Below, in pieces: positions 55,801 through 61,149 of a DNA stretch of 64,000 nucleotides (its first letter is position 1; every line of letters starts with the position of its first letter). Source of the stretch: Atherinomorus stipes (Eukaryota; Chordata; Actinopteri; Atheriniformes; Atherinidae); NCBI GenBank assembly GCA_023101725.1, contig JALJCO010010139.1, forward strand, positions 62,001 through 126,000, in the 5' to 3' direction. Made by a program: the position numbers and the translations under genes. The notes beneath the pieces were generated by a model. It was not told the origin of the DNA. It saw only the letters and a list, made by a program, of their open reading frames with translations, and did no database searches.

Positions 55801-58534
55801 TCCTTCCTGTTTGTGGTTTAACTTGCTGCTCTCCTGGTAGGAGGTCATCGAAGAACCGGCGGAAAGCAGAGAGAAAGAAGCTGAGTCTGAAGGAAGGAAG
55901 CCCGATGGAGGACAGAGCGTTGATGTACGCTCTCAGTGAGATCATCACCACTGTGGACAAGATGAGAGGTGCAGACAAGAGGCAGTGTTTGTCTACAAGT
56001 TTAGATGTTAAAAACACTCTTCACAGACCCTTATGGACATTTTAATGACAATGGAGAAAAGACAACTATTAGTTTGTTATAAAAGATGTTTTTATTAAAA
56101 ACTAGTTTGAGGCTTCAGCATGGTTGAGTTGAAAGTGATGAACAAGAGAAAGGGCTTAGGGAACTTCAAAAAAATGATTTAGGAGGTAGCCCACGGAGTT
56201 TGGTAGCTTACAAACAATAAAAGAAGCACCGGAAACCAGGAAAGGCTTCTAAGAAATGGGGTCAGTCGGTTAATAATTCAATATAAAAAAGAAAGCTGTA
56301 TTTGATATGTGAAATCCTCCTTTTATTCCCCACAGAGGAGATCCACAGCCTGCTGAAGGCCTTGGTGCTGTTCCAGTTTGATAAACAAGCAGAGAAGCTG
56401 CAGCTGGTCTATGAGGAAACTCTGCAGATGATGGAGGCAGCTGTTCCTGAGGTGTGGCCCGAAGGCCTGCAGAGCGTCCAAGCTCCGGTAAAGATGATGC
56501 CACACCACACAGAAATGCCCTCCTTATATCTAATATTTCTCATATTCGGTCAGTTTTCATTGTTTCAATAACCAGTTTAACACTAAACAGTCTGCTGGGT
56601 TATTTACTGCGTAAATCAGAGAAATTTTTATGTCGGTTTGGGGAAACTAAACCTGTGAACATTTTCCTGTTGAGCTCCAAAAACTGAAAGCACCACAAAC
56701 ATCCAAGTTAACATCTAGTCCACATGTTTGCAAGAGTTAGTCTTTGCTTTACTTGATCTGGTTCCTGGTCAGATCCATCCACATCTGACATCAAAGAACT
56801 ACAAATCAGTGTCCATCTTCTGTTCACAGAGTCTGTTTCTTGTTTTCTAAATTTTCTTCATACATGTGACACACAACATTTTAAGAAGTAAAACTTATTG
56901 GACTGAAAACAATTAAATCCTCCTAAAACTAATGTAGTATCAGGATAAATGCATTGATCATGCTTTTTACATCTGAGATCTTTAAATGATTTATTTCCTG
57001 CCATCATTTTGTGTTGAACTCTAGCTCACTGGGCCAAACTCGACTGCAAACAGCATCATGGCTTCTTTCCAGCAGCAGCAGCAGCAGCAGAGGCCTGCAG
57101 CTTTACAACAAGGTCAGTATGATTCCTCGTGTTAAATGAGTGGTTCATCCTCTTTATCTCCATATCTTTTTCCACATAAAACCTTTGTTGTGCCACTGAT
57201 ATACAGTTGTACTTGAAAGTTTATGAAAATCATGACATTGATTCTGAATTGTGGTTCAGCAGAAACATTAAAAACAAACAAACAAAAAAAAAAAAGCAAA
57301 CAAGCATGATGGGGCTCCTGAACTCAAATTTTGTTGAACACTTTGAGGCAATCACTGCAATCAGGTTGTTTCTGTAATGTCCAATCATTACAGAAGGACA
57401 TTACTGCACCTGTTGACACCTATTTTGACCCACTGTTAATGAGCAAGGTGCTCTTATTTCCCTGGAACAGTTTTGTTTATTTGTTTTTTTTAATTATTAT
57501 TTTTTTAAACCACAATTCAAAATCAATTTTTGCTTCTCTAAATTATAATTTAATTTTTTTAGTTTTGATTACTTTTTTCATTTTCTTGTTAATTGAATTA
57601 CTATTATAAATTTAGCCTTTTCTTTAATGGGAGGGTATGTAAACGTTCAAGTACAACTGTATAAGCTTTAACATGATGTCTTCGTTGATCTCTTTAATAC
57701 GTACACCTTTACCTTAATAACTGCTTTAACTCTCTGTGGCAATGCTGCAACAAGGTGTTGGAAACATTCCTAAGATTTTGCTCTGTACAACCATGATGGT
57801 ATCAAACAGTTGCTGCAGATTTGTCAGCTATACATCCATGATAAGAACCCCCCTGTTCCACCACATCCCAGAGGTGCTTATTTGACTTGCTGTTGCCTCA
57901 CTGCTCATTCTCCTCTGACCTCGAACATCAACAAGGCATTTTTGACCAGACAGCTGCTGCTCACGGGATATTTTCTCTTCCTCAGACCATTCCCTGTAAA
58001 CTAGCGATGGTTGTGGAAAATCCCAGTAGATCAGCAGTTTCTACAACCATGCCACATTCAAAGTCACTTAAATCCCCTTCCTTCCTTATCCTGATGACAA
58101 GTTTGAACTTCAAGTCATCTTGACCATGTCTGTCTAACTAGTTGCTACCATCTGATTGGCTGTTATCTGTGATAACTCAACTGAACAGGTGTACCTAGTA
58201 AAGTAGCCAGTTAGTGTTTTTGTGAGACATTTGAAAATGGACTGATGTGATGTTTTTAGTTTATAGCAGGGGGTAGGGCACTTTGGACCTCCTCAGACTC
58301 AGAATTCATTACAAGACTGCACAAGTCTTGTAATGAATTCTGAGTCAGGTGTGCTGCAGCAGGAAAACTGCTAATACCTGCAGGATGCCGGCCCCCCAGA
58401 ACCAGAGTCGCCTACCCCTGATGAGGAAGCATTATTTATGACGGTTATTTTCTTTCCTCTGTAAAGATGCCGAGATCCCAGCAGCACCAAAGATGAGAAA
58501 TGGCATCAAGTGGAAGCTTGCTATTCTTAAGTAA
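25163..58534 (+). CDS. elp1: elp1 (IKBKAP): Elongator complex scaffold protein, complete, 35 coding exons
   Basis: Elp1 is the scaffold of the Elongator complex (Elp1-Elp6), which modifies wobble uridine 34 of tRNAs (cm5/mcm5/ncm5) in the cytoplasm. The exons listed below join in frame to 3951 nt, giving 1316 residues plus stop; human ELP1 has 1332. The protein opens [20 protein letters not shown] and ends [10 protein letters not shown]. Residues 1 to about 720 align with the two WD40 propellers of ELP1 (blocks [60 protein letters not shown]). Residues about 720-1316 align with the helical/TPR-like C-terminal arm used for dimerisation and tRNA binding, including [19 protein letters not shown] and the basic [10 protein letters not shown] cluster near 1175. 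All splice sites are GT-AG except a GC donor after coding exon 7. The start is the conserved MRNLKL. Most introns carry transposons. There are no frameshifts or stops. cpxm1 is convergent downstream. Confidence 0.97.
25393..25545 (+). CDS. elp1: elp1 coding exon 2
   Basis: Residues 51-101, [17 protein letters not shown] to NLNTCQ, phase 0. Acceptor cctccgtag, donor CAG|gttggt. Confidence 0.93.
25704..25785 (+). CDS. elp1: elp1 coding exon 3
   Basis: Residues 102-129, [20 protein letters not shown]. It ends after one base of codon 129 at G|gtaaga. Confidence 0.95.
26018..26410. mobile_element. hAT-type MITE in elp1 intron 3
   Basis: Termini TAGGGATGTAACAATTACCG / ATATCGTTACATCCCTA. Flanks gatacact and gttacact form an 8-bp target duplication with one mismatch. 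No coding capacity (393 bp). Confidence 0.85.
27060..27140 (+). CDS. elp1: elp1 coding exon 4
   Basis: Residues 129-156, [19 protein letters not shown]. Acceptor gttcacag, donor GAAG|gtacgc. Confidence 0.95.
27267..27620. mobile_element. hAT-type MITE in elp1 intron 4, perfect 8-bp duplication
   Basis: Termini TAAGGATCGACCGATCC / TCGGTCTATCCTTA. Both flanks are exactly ctccagaa (27259-27266 and 27621-27628). The element ends only 34 bp before the next elp1 exon. Confidence 0.9.
27655..27740 (+). CDS. elp1: elp1 coding exon 5
   Basis: Residues 156-184, [20 protein letters not shown], phase 0 end. Acceptor ttgctttgcag. Confidence 0.95.
27834..28024 (+). CDS. elp1: elp1 coding exon 6
   Basis: Residues 185-248, [20 protein letters not shown] to LEQALCWK. 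It ends after two bases of codon 248 at AA|gtaaga. Confidence 0.95.
28144..28267 (+). CDS. elp1: elp1 coding exon 7 (GC donor)
   Basis: Residues 248-289, [20 protein letters not shown] to SKDQTK. The exon ends AAG|gcaagc: a GC-AG intron with otherwise ideal donor consensus. The nearby gtaaag (about 28251) would shift the frame relative to the next conserved exon. Confidence 0.93.
28367..28460 (+). CDS. elp1: elp1 coding exon 8
   Basis: Residues 290-321, [20 protein letters not shown]. Donor A|gtaagc. Confidence 0.95.
28520..29487. mobile_element. Tc1-like MITE, copy 5, interrupted by a hAT-type MITE
   Basis: Ends TACAGTCATCCTCAAAACTA and GAGGAAGACTGTA. The conserved interior (ATGATGAGACTCCTAAGCTA, GTGTCTGGGACAGTTTTG) is split by the insertion at 28789-29208. 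It lies in elp1 intron 8. Confidence 0.85.
28789..29208. mobile_element. hAT-type MITE nested inside the Tc1-like MITE
   Basis: Termini TAGGGCTGCACAATTAATCG / CGAGAATCGTGCAGCCCTA. The 8-bp target duplication acctgtgg is exact (28781-28788 and 29209-29216). Removing it restores the Tc1-MITE sequence ACACCTGTGGACAG seen in sister copies. Confidence 0.93.
29946..30477. mobile_element. hAT-type MITE nested in the 1.7-kb element
   Basis: The perfect 8-bp duplication ctagaaaa (29938-29945 and 30478-30485) encloses DNA ending in CAATATACCCATCCCTA and beginning TGGATGGATCTG. The left end is more decayed. Confidence 0.75.
30643..30841. repeat. (AT)n / (TATG) microsatellite, ~200 bp
   Basis: A long alternating AT tract with regularly spaced GTATATATACATA interruptions, open in several frames on both strands as Tyr/Ile repeats. 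Not coding. Confidence 0.95.
31330..31560 (+). CDS. elp1: elp1 coding exon 9
   Basis: Residues 321-398, [20 protein letters not shown] to VAVIDG. At 231 nt it is the longest coding exon. Acceptor tttctgcag, donor G|gtgagg. Confidence 0.95.
31641..31811 (+). CDS. elp1: elp1 coding exon 10
   Basis: Residues 398-455, [17 protein letters not shown] to ISVFSQ. Donor A|gtaagt. Confidence 0.95.
31840..32540 (-). pseudogene. Tc1-like transposase relic in elp1 intron 10
   Basis: On the minus strand a frame at 32041-32316 reads [20 protein letters not shown] then [15 protein letters not shown], the central DDE region of a Tc1-family transposase. Continuation toward 31840 covers the decayed QQDNAPCH and SPDLNPIE regions with stops. 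It is related to the fragment at 57690-58235. Confidence 0.85.
32790..33110. repeat. Possible decayed inverted-repeat element
   Basis: GGCTCGACACACTGGGAGGG and later GAATGTCGCCTGTCACTTGC show weak inverted similarity typical of a decayed MITE. The boundaries are not certain. Confidence 0.3.
33361..33700. repeat. hAT-type repeat fragment (AGGGCTGTCA end)
   Basis: It starts TAGGGCTGTCAGCATTATTG, a familiar vertebrate hAT-type terminus, followed by TTAATTGTGATTAGTTATAA. No matching right end was found, so it is treated as a truncated copy with an approximate right limit. Confidence 0.5.
34170..34350. repeat. Degenerate ~56-bp tandem repeat
   Basis: Three to four units share the order GCTGCATTGATTC..., GTCTTTGTATTACAGATAGA, ...ACACGTTC. 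The units diverge by substitutions and small indels. Confidence 0.7.
34779..34855. repeat. (GATA)n microsatellite
   Basis: About 19 tandem GATA units. Confidence 0.95.
34870..36090. other. elp1: elp1 intron 10, distal part
   Basis: No exon was found. Around 35888-35950 the motifs ATGCCGATACCAGTATCGGA and TAGTATCGGTATCAGCGAGT resemble the interior of hAT-type repeats seen elsewhere in the window, without clear ends. Confidence 0.4.
36105..36183 (+). CDS. elp1: elp1 coding exon 11
   Basis: Residues 455-481, [20 protein letters not shown]. This is the least conserved exon; it aligns with the linker before human SGFKVCL. Acceptor ggttattacag, donor AG|gtaaca; phases match both neighbours. Confidence 0.88.
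36359..36514 (+). CDS. elp1: elp1 coding exon 12
   Basis: Residues 481-533, [20 protein letters not shown]. Donor AG|gtcagc. Confidence 0.93.
36640..36746 (+). CDS. elp1: elp1 coding exon 13
   Basis: Residues 533-569, [20 protein letters not shown] to IRKLLW. Donor G|gtcagt. Confidence 0.95.
38277..39647. mobile_element. piggyBac-type non-autonomous element (TTAA target)
   Basis: TTAA at 38273-38276 and 39648-39651 flanks termini CCCTTTATTAACTGC / TTTTTAAAGGG, the CCC..GGG ends and TTAA target typical of piggyBac-like transposons. The 1371-bp interior has no credible transposase. It lies inside 37763-40735. Confidence 0.7.
39753..40250. mobile_element. hAT-type MITE, perfect 8-bp duplication
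   Basis: Termini TAGGGATGGTGAAAAC / CAGAACATCCCTA; exact duplication cttagtag at 39745-39752 and 40251-40258. The interior is moderately GC-rich (CTCGAGACATTTGAGACAGT). Nested inside 37763-40735, outside the piggyBac-type element. Confidence 0.9.
41231..41334 (+). CDS. elp1: elp1 coding exon 14
   Basis: Residues 569-603, [19 protein letters not shown], phase 0 end. Donor GAA|gtagga is weak but leads directly to the conserved exon 15. Confidence 0.92.
41433..41486 (+). CDS. elp1: elp1 coding exon 15 (54 nt)
   Basis: Residues 604-621, [18 protein letters not shown], the shortest coding exon. It matches human EECVLGLTDR. Acceptor tgtatttag, donor GAG|gtatga. Confidence 0.93.
41575..41680 (+). 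CDS. elp1: elp1 coding exon 16
   Basis: Residues 622-657, [20 protein letters not shown] to LTVK. Donor AAAG|gtgggg. Confidence 0.94.
41818..42724. mobile_element. Second copy of the hAT-type element, inverted, in elp1 intron 16
   Basis: The reverse complement of this stretch matches the ends of the element at 36793-40993: GTCCAATATTATCGGCC..., the CTTCATATCCCAGCATTCC block, GGCTAATACCTGCTAGTATC and the TATCAGTTAATATCGG end. The right terminus ACATCCCTA is intact; the left end is truncated and no target duplication was found. Confidence 0.75.
42046..42410. mobile_element. hAT-type MITE nested in the inverted copy
   Basis: Termini TAGAGATGCACTTATCCGAT / CAGTGCATCTCTA with exact duplication attataaa (42038-42045 and 42411-42418). 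Confidence 0.92.
43023..43138 (+). CDS. elp1: elp1 coding exon 17
   Basis: Residues 657-695, [20 protein letters not shown] to ILQ, phase 0 end. Acceptor tttgacctctcag. Confidence 0.95.
43286..43359 (+). CDS. elp1: elp1 coding exon 18, counterpart of human ELP1 exon 20
   Basis: Residues 696-720, [20 protein letters not shown] then KWLDG. It is 74 nt, starts in phase 0 and ends after two codon bases, exactly as human exon 20, whose donor is altered in familial dysautonomia (c.2204+6T>C). Here the donor is GG|gtaaac, with A at +5 and C at +6. Confidence 0.95.
43735..44335. repeat. A/G/T-rich, nearly C-free low-complexity tract in elp1 intron 18
   Basis: About 600 bp with many A runs (8-17 nt) and G clusters and strikingly few C on the plus strand. 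It could be a degenerate purine-rich satellite or poorly resolved assembly. Not coding; open frames on the complement are Phe/Ile/Leu-rich artefacts. Confidence 0.7.
44346..44575. repeat. Dispersed hAT-type MITE-like repeat
   Basis: GGTGTCCAAAGTCGGCCTCG at the left and CAGGATTGCGGCCCTTGAGG at the right are inverted-similar ends of a family common in fish (GTCCTCGAGGGCC-like). Related ends occur at 60102-60315 and 61939-62149. Confidence 0.5.
44577..45142. repeat. Tandem minisatellite built on GTCAGAATTCTGAC palindromes
   Basis: Repeated blocks CCAGAACATTAAAAAGAAAA...TTGGGAGG recur about 230 bp apart (44605 and 44835), separated by AAAAGTCAGAATTCTGA palindromes and T/A runs. The whole is A/T homopolymer-rich. 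Confidence 0.75.
45569..45647 (+). CDS. elp1: elp1 coding exon 19
   Basis: Residues 720-746, [20 protein letters not shown] then PK, phase 0 end. Nearly identical to human. Confidence 0.96.
46124..46203 (+). CDS. elp1: elp1 coding exon 20
   Basis: Residues 747-773, [20 protein letters not shown] to LTELK. Donor AA|gtaaga. Confidence 0.96.
46292..46429 (+). CDS. elp1: elp1 coding exon 21
   Basis: Residues 773-819: a variable Pro/Ser-rich part, then [20 protein letters not shown]. Donor AA|gtcagt. Confidence 0.94.
46481..46504. repeat. Poly-G run (24 G)
   Basis: The longest G run in the window, 52 bp after the exon 21 donor in intron 21. A G-quadruplex could form in the nascent RNA. Confidence 0.95.
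46540..46910 (-). pseudogene. LINE reverse transcriptase fragment in elp1 intron 21
   Basis: The minus strand reads SYLSGNTQF, then [20 protein letters not shown] (RT VPQGSILGPLLF motif) and [12 protein letters not shown] (YADDTQLY with the second catalytic Asp changed to Gly), then [14 protein letters not shown] residues. A dead L2/CR1-type fragment. Confidence 0.75.
47088..47173 (+). CDS. elp1: elp1 coding exon 22
   Basis: Residues 819-848, [20 protein letters not shown] then KVHELR. Donor G|gtgaga. Confidence 0.96.
48060..48268 (+). pseudogene. Decayed THAP-domain fragment
   Basis: The frame reads [20 protein letters not shown], then [20 protein letters not shown] and QPRHFNDAD. This is the C2CH THAP zinc-finger layout (C-x4-C, then FH.F, LR..W..A, and C..HF), except that the CS before HF is replaced by AGAAQPRHF, so the third Cys is lost. 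THAP domains occur in P-element-type transposases and in host proteins. Here it sits within transposon DNA and stops at TAG after NDAD. Confidence 0.65.
48460..48851. mobile_element. hAT-type MITE nested in the 3.2-kb element
   Basis: Left end TTAGGGGTATAAATCG, right end TTGTTATACCCCTT; flanks gaatatat and gaatatag, an 8-bp duplication with one mismatch. Confidence 0.8.
48935..49490. repeat. MITE-like segment
   Basis: AAAGGCCCATTTATGCTCCC at the left and GAGCCAAAATGGGACTGTAC at the right suggest weak inverted termini. The three overlapping open frames (60-85 aa) inside are not convincing proteins. Confidence 0.35.
50526..50674 (+). CDS. elp1: elp1 coding exon 23
   Basis: Residues 848-897, [20 protein letters not shown] to VAEKSQK, phase 0 end. 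Acceptor tgcgtttctgcag. Confidence 0.96.
50840..51233. repeat. Dispersed repeat ending GGGGTGCCCAAACTTTTTCA
   Basis: The right end resembles a common fish DNA-transposon terminus, and GAAGATGTGCGATATATGTC and GAGACAGGTGAGTCCAATCA are internal blocks known from dispersed copies. The left limit is approximate. Confidence 0.45.
51310..52075. mobile_element. Inverted-repeat DNA transposon remnant in elp1 intron 23
   Basis: CCTGGGATACACTCTGTGAT...TTTTCAGTC at the left is mirrored by GACTGAAAAATCGGCTCAAA...CACAGCGTATGCCGGG at the right. A 218-residue minus-strand frame inside has no recognisable domain and is probably incidental. Confidence 0.6.
52251..52374 (+). CDS. elp1: elp1 coding exon 24
   Basis: Residues 898-939, [20 protein letters not shown] to LVHLSKS. 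Donor G|gtcagt. Confidence 0.96.
52578..52675 (+). CDS. elp1: elp1 coding exon 25
   Basis: Residues 939-971, [20 protein letters not shown] to SPQYK, phase 0 end. Confidence 0.95.
53350..53690. repeat. Dispersed fish repeat
   Basis: CTTGGACTGCATGTTCTGGG, CTCCAGACCTTTTACCTGCT and CAGTTACTTTTGGTCCCTTA are blocks of a familiar DNA-transposon-derived repeat. The superfamily is not certain. Confidence 0.45.
53825..54026 (+). CDS. elp1: elp1 coding exon 26
   Basis: Residues 972-1039, [20 protein letters not shown] to LLARDLAG. Acceptor tttgcctccag; aligns with human AGLMFARCGAHEKALSAF. Confidence 0.95.
54132..54193 (+). CDS. elp1: elp1 coding exon 27
   Basis: Residues 1039-1059, [20 protein letters not shown], phase 0 end. 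Donor AAA|gtaagt. Confidence 0.94.
54282..54344 (+). CDS. elp1: elp1 coding exon 28
   Basis: Residues 1060-1080, [20 protein letters not shown] then L. Flanked by phase 0 introns. Confidence 0.94.
54459..54519 (+). CDS. elp1: elp1 coding exon 29
   Basis: Residues 1081-1101, [20 protein letters not shown]. Donor G|gtgaga. Confidence 0.94.
54635..54748 (+). CDS. elp1: elp1 coding exon 30
   Basis: Residues 1101-1139, [20 protein letters not shown] to LDML. Donor G|gtgaga. Confidence 0.95.
54762..55150. repeat. Repeat fragments in elp1 intron 30
   Basis: TGCACACCTGTGTTATAATG and CATGTGTGCACACCTTTAAA are ends of a dispersed fish element. From about 55073, AGGGCTGTCACAAACGATTA marks another hAT-type terminus without a visible partner. 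Confidence 0.4.
55290..55440. repeat. Third, partial copy of the intron-13 hAT-type element
   Basis: GGATGTCCGATATTATCAGC, GCATGTGGAAAACTCCCTGT and CTTCATATCCCAGCATTCCT match 36793-37040 in the same orientation. Confidence 0.75.
55657..55756 (+). CDS. elp1: elp1 coding exon 31
   Basis: Residues 1139-1172, [20 protein letters not shown] to SRIS. Ser-rich, matching human SDLFSETSSVVSGS. Donor TC|gtgaga. Confidence 0.95.
55841..55968 (+). CDS. elp1: elp1 coding exon 32
   Basis: Residues 1172-1215, [20 protein letters not shown] then [12 protein letters not shown]. It holds the basic cluster associated with tRNA binding and nuclear-localisation activity in yeast and human Elp1. Confidence 0.96.
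56336..56487 (+). CDS. elp1: elp1 coding exon 33
   Basis: Residues 1215-1265, [20 protein letters not shown] to VQAP, phase 0 end. Donor CCG|gtaaag. Confidence 0.95.
57025..57112 (+). CDS. elp1: elp1 coding exon 34 (CAG repeat)
   Basis: Residues 1266-1295, [13 protein letters not shown] followed by seven Gln encoded by a pure CAG tract (57070-57090), then RPAALQQ. Human has MASYQQQ at the same place. Confidence 0.95.
57202..57661. mobile_element. Tc1-like MITE, copy 6 (TTGTACTTGAAAGTTTA family)
   Basis: Ends TACAGTTGTACTTGAAAGTT and ACGTTCAAGTACAACTGTA, inverted, with a deletion just inside the left end. The interior matches copy 2 at 15802-16305. It lies in the last elp1 intron. Confidence 0.85.
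57690..58235 (-). pseudogene. Internally deleted Tc1-like transposon in the last elp1 intron
   Basis: Minus-strand translation recovers N-terminal pieces ([24 protein letters not shown]) and C-terminal pieces (a decayed LWDVVEQ, NTLLQHC-like) of a Tc1 transposase, with the DDE core missing. The right end GTACCTAGTAAAGTAGCCAG is the family's terminus. Confidence 0.75.
58269..58422. mobile_element. Short hAT-like MITE containing a perfect 22-bp hairpin
   Basis: Ends GGGGGTAGGGCACTTTGGAC and GAGTCGCCTACCCC are inverted. Inside, 58297-58318 and 58324-58345 are perfect 22-bp inverted repeats (ACTCAGAATTCATTACAAGA plus CT) with a 5-nt spacer. It ends 44 bp before the last elp1 exon. Confidence 0.7.
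58467..58534 (+). CDS. elp1: elp1 coding exon 35, terminal
   Basis: Residues 1295-1316, [20 protein letters not shown] then LK and TAA. Matches human [20 protein letters not shown]. The acceptor is ctctgtaaag. Confidence 0.93.
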
Positions 58535-58591
58535 ATTGTAACCAAGGTAGCTTTTAAATTTTCATTGTAAAGTAAAACTCTGTAACTATGT

Positions 58592-58597
58592 AATAAA
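58592..58597 (+). terminator. elp1: elp1 poly(A) signal AATAAA
   Basis: A canonical AATAAA 58 nt after the stop codon, which implies a very short 3' UTR. Confidence 0.75.
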
Positions 58598-58809
58598 ATC
58601 TATGCCTTCTCTTACAAACATGTTCAGATATTGTGTTCATTTATTGTCCACATTGGCTGTTTTTTCTACAAGGTGTGTCCTCTGTTGCTCCACAGCAGAT
58701 GATAAAAGCATCTATGTCACAAGAGGGCAAGTCTAATATGTCTTTTAAATATTTCTTTTAAAAAGTAAAAGGGCTATGGGTTTGATATGTACCAGCTTTA
58801 AAAACCAGA

Positions 58810-59490
58810 CTGTAAAAAAAATGGGCGTAGTATCTGGTCACATCTGAAGAGCTAAAAGTGAAGGCAGTTGGGCATTTTCCACCGTCGCCATCTAGCCGTG
58901 TCACGTGTCGTCACTCCCAGAAAATACTAAAATGGGCAAAGACGGGGCTGCTCCGAGCCACGGGACAAATGATTGACAGCCAAGCTAATGCTAACCCAAA
59001 GTGAACAGGAAGCTACGAACGAAGATGGGCAGTTTAAAGGTAAGACCAGAGACTGAAAAAAAAAATGGGCGTAGTGTCAGGTCACATCTGAAGAGCTGAA
59101 AGTGACAAGTATCCAGCTGCAGCTAGGTGCTACTCGAAAGTGAAGCCAGCTGGGTGTGTCCCACAGTCGCCATTTTGCCGTGTAGCTTGTGTTGTCACTC
59201 CTGGAAAATAATAACATGGGCAAAGAGCAGTCTCTGGGCAAATGATTGACAGCCAACATACTCTGGGCTAAACGCTAACCGAGCTAATTTGAAACTAATG
59301 GGAGCTAACAAAGATTGGCCCCCTTATCAGCGGGCTAAAGGTAAGGCGTGTTTGGACATGCTGTTAGCTGGCTATGAACCATTATTTTGCTACAATGCTG
59401 CAGACTGAGACCTTTCCGAGTGGAAAGAAGGAGCTAACTGCTAGCTGCCAGCTGCCATCCGGTCTGCTGCCTGTCAATCAAAAGGACACG
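58810..59490. repeat. Dispersed repeat with internal direct duplication, copy A
   Basis: Two tandem-like versions of AATGGGCGTAGT...GGTCACATCTGAAGAGCT...ATGGGCAAAG...AATGATTGACAGCCAA begin near 58818 and 59058. It continues to GCTGCCTGTCAATCAAAAGG. The reverse complement recurs at 62175-62560. Confidence 0.75.
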
Positions 59491-59494
59491 ACCC

Positions 59495-60100
59495 TATTTA
59501 TATTTAATTTCAAGATTATGTCGGGGCGACAGTCTGACTCTATAGATATATACTGTTAAGATTATGACAAGGACAAGGACGACTGATAAATTAGGGCGAC
59601 ATGACAAATTATGAACCTAGATCCCAAGCTGACGTGTCATTCACAGACGACTCACTACAGACTGAATGTCAGGTGGGGAGGGTTCTGACACGGTCCTATA
59701 AAGCATCACAGTAAACAGGAAGACGGGGTCCTTCGGAACGTGAGCAAGAGCGAGCGCGGACTACAGACAGCTGGACCTGGGGACTCCGTTTTGACCGCTG
59801 AGACACGCACAGGGTCTGACACACAGTCCTTTGCCGTATTTGACCAGTTATATTGTAATAAACGTGTAACCTTAAGCGACGCGTCTGTGATTCTTCACCG
59901 CTGCATCATCTTAGCTCAGCCACTGCTAGCAGGCTGACCAACGAGGTGCCTGACTGCAAACACCACGCTGCTGACATCCACACTTAAGGTCTGTACGATG
60001 ACAAAAGTCAACATTAGTTCTCTTCTATTATTCTTAAATGAACAGCACTTCTGATTAGCTACCAGAAGGGTTGCGCTACCACAATTACATAACATCTAAA
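59495..60100. other. Intergenic DNA between elp1 and cpxm1
   Basis: GTGTAACCTTAAGCGACGCG and TTGACCGCTGAGACACGCAC look like degraded repeat sequence. No gene was recognised. Confidence 0.35.
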
Positions 60101-60101
60101 T

Positions 60102-60315
60102 CAGTGATTCCCAACCCTGGTCCTCAAGGCACACTATCCTGAAGACTTTCCATGTTTCCCTGTTGAAACACAGCTGACTCACATTAATGGGTCAGTAGCA
60201 GACTGGTGCTGAGCTCATCAGAGATCCATTTGATTTGAATCAGCTGTGTCCTAGCAGGGCAAAATGGAAAGTCTTCAGGAAAGTGTGCCTTGAGGACCAA
60301 GGTTGGGAATCACTG
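60102..60315. mobile_element. hAT-type MITE with long terminal inverted repeats
   Basis: CAGTGATTCCCAACCCTGGT... is mirrored by ...CAAGGTTGGGAATCACTG; the inverted similarity continues about 55 bp in (GAAGACTTTCCAT). Flanks atctaaat and atctaaac form an 8-bp duplication with one mismatch. Confidence 0.85.
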
Positions 60316-60489
60316 ATCTAAACGGATGAGTTCTAATAAAATTTACCACCTCACAGTTGACATGAAGGTAAACTTGACCTATTAAACCTAAAATGTTTTT
60401 TTGAACCAGGCTGTAAACATGTTTATTTCTGCTGTAAAGTTGGTCTTTTTAACATGGGAGCAAGCGGCAACCTCCAGTGGCCAACAATA

Positions 60490-61138
60490 GGTGGGTTTAC
60501 ATGGACCCAAATGTACCGATTGCTTTCGGTTTAACAGCTCTTTCGGAATGAAAATGACCCATGTTAATACTTCTTTCCGAATGAAAAGTGCTGAACCGAA
60601 TGAATTTTCATTCGGTTTCAAGGGGGTAGAGCCTCCTCCCTTTTCAAACAACAAAAAAAAAAAGATCCTTTCCCCAAACCGAACGGGGTATCATGTAAAC
60701 ACTGAATCAGAACGTTGTGAGGTTGCGCTCTTACAGCGCATGCCTCTACAATACGTCAACGTGCAACAAGTGACGTTTCCTCACTTTGACAGGTGGCTGT
60801 GAACAACGCAATTCCCAGGACAGCAAAAGAAAGTTTGTTTTTTACTCAAACTGTCTCTACGCCTTTTTCTCTTGCTTGTCTGCAGTAGGAGCTCATGAGT
60901 ATCAGCTGCTGCTGCAGAAACCACAACAAACGTGACGATCAGTTTTTATACCTCTGTCGTTATTAAATAACGTGATGTAGCATCATTCTGCACATGTCAG
61001 ACAGGATTATTCTGAATAAATATTGGCGCATATACACACCAGATCCGAATGAATTAGTTCCCATGTAAACAGCTTCCCTGAAATCCTCAGAATGATTTTG
61101 TACCGAAAGGGAAAAAAGTCTCCATGTAAACGTACCCA
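60490..61138. mobile_element. MITE with GGGTTTACATGGA termini
   Basis: The left end GGTGGGTTTACATGGACCCA continues TACCGATTGCTTTCGG. The right end CTTTTTTCCC-type...CCATGTAAACGTACCC is its imperfect inverse, including TACCGAAAGG. The interior has further FRGAATGAAA-like palindromic motifs (CCGAATGAAAAG) and no gene. Confidence 0.7.
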
Positions 61139-61149
61139 ATGAGTCTACC

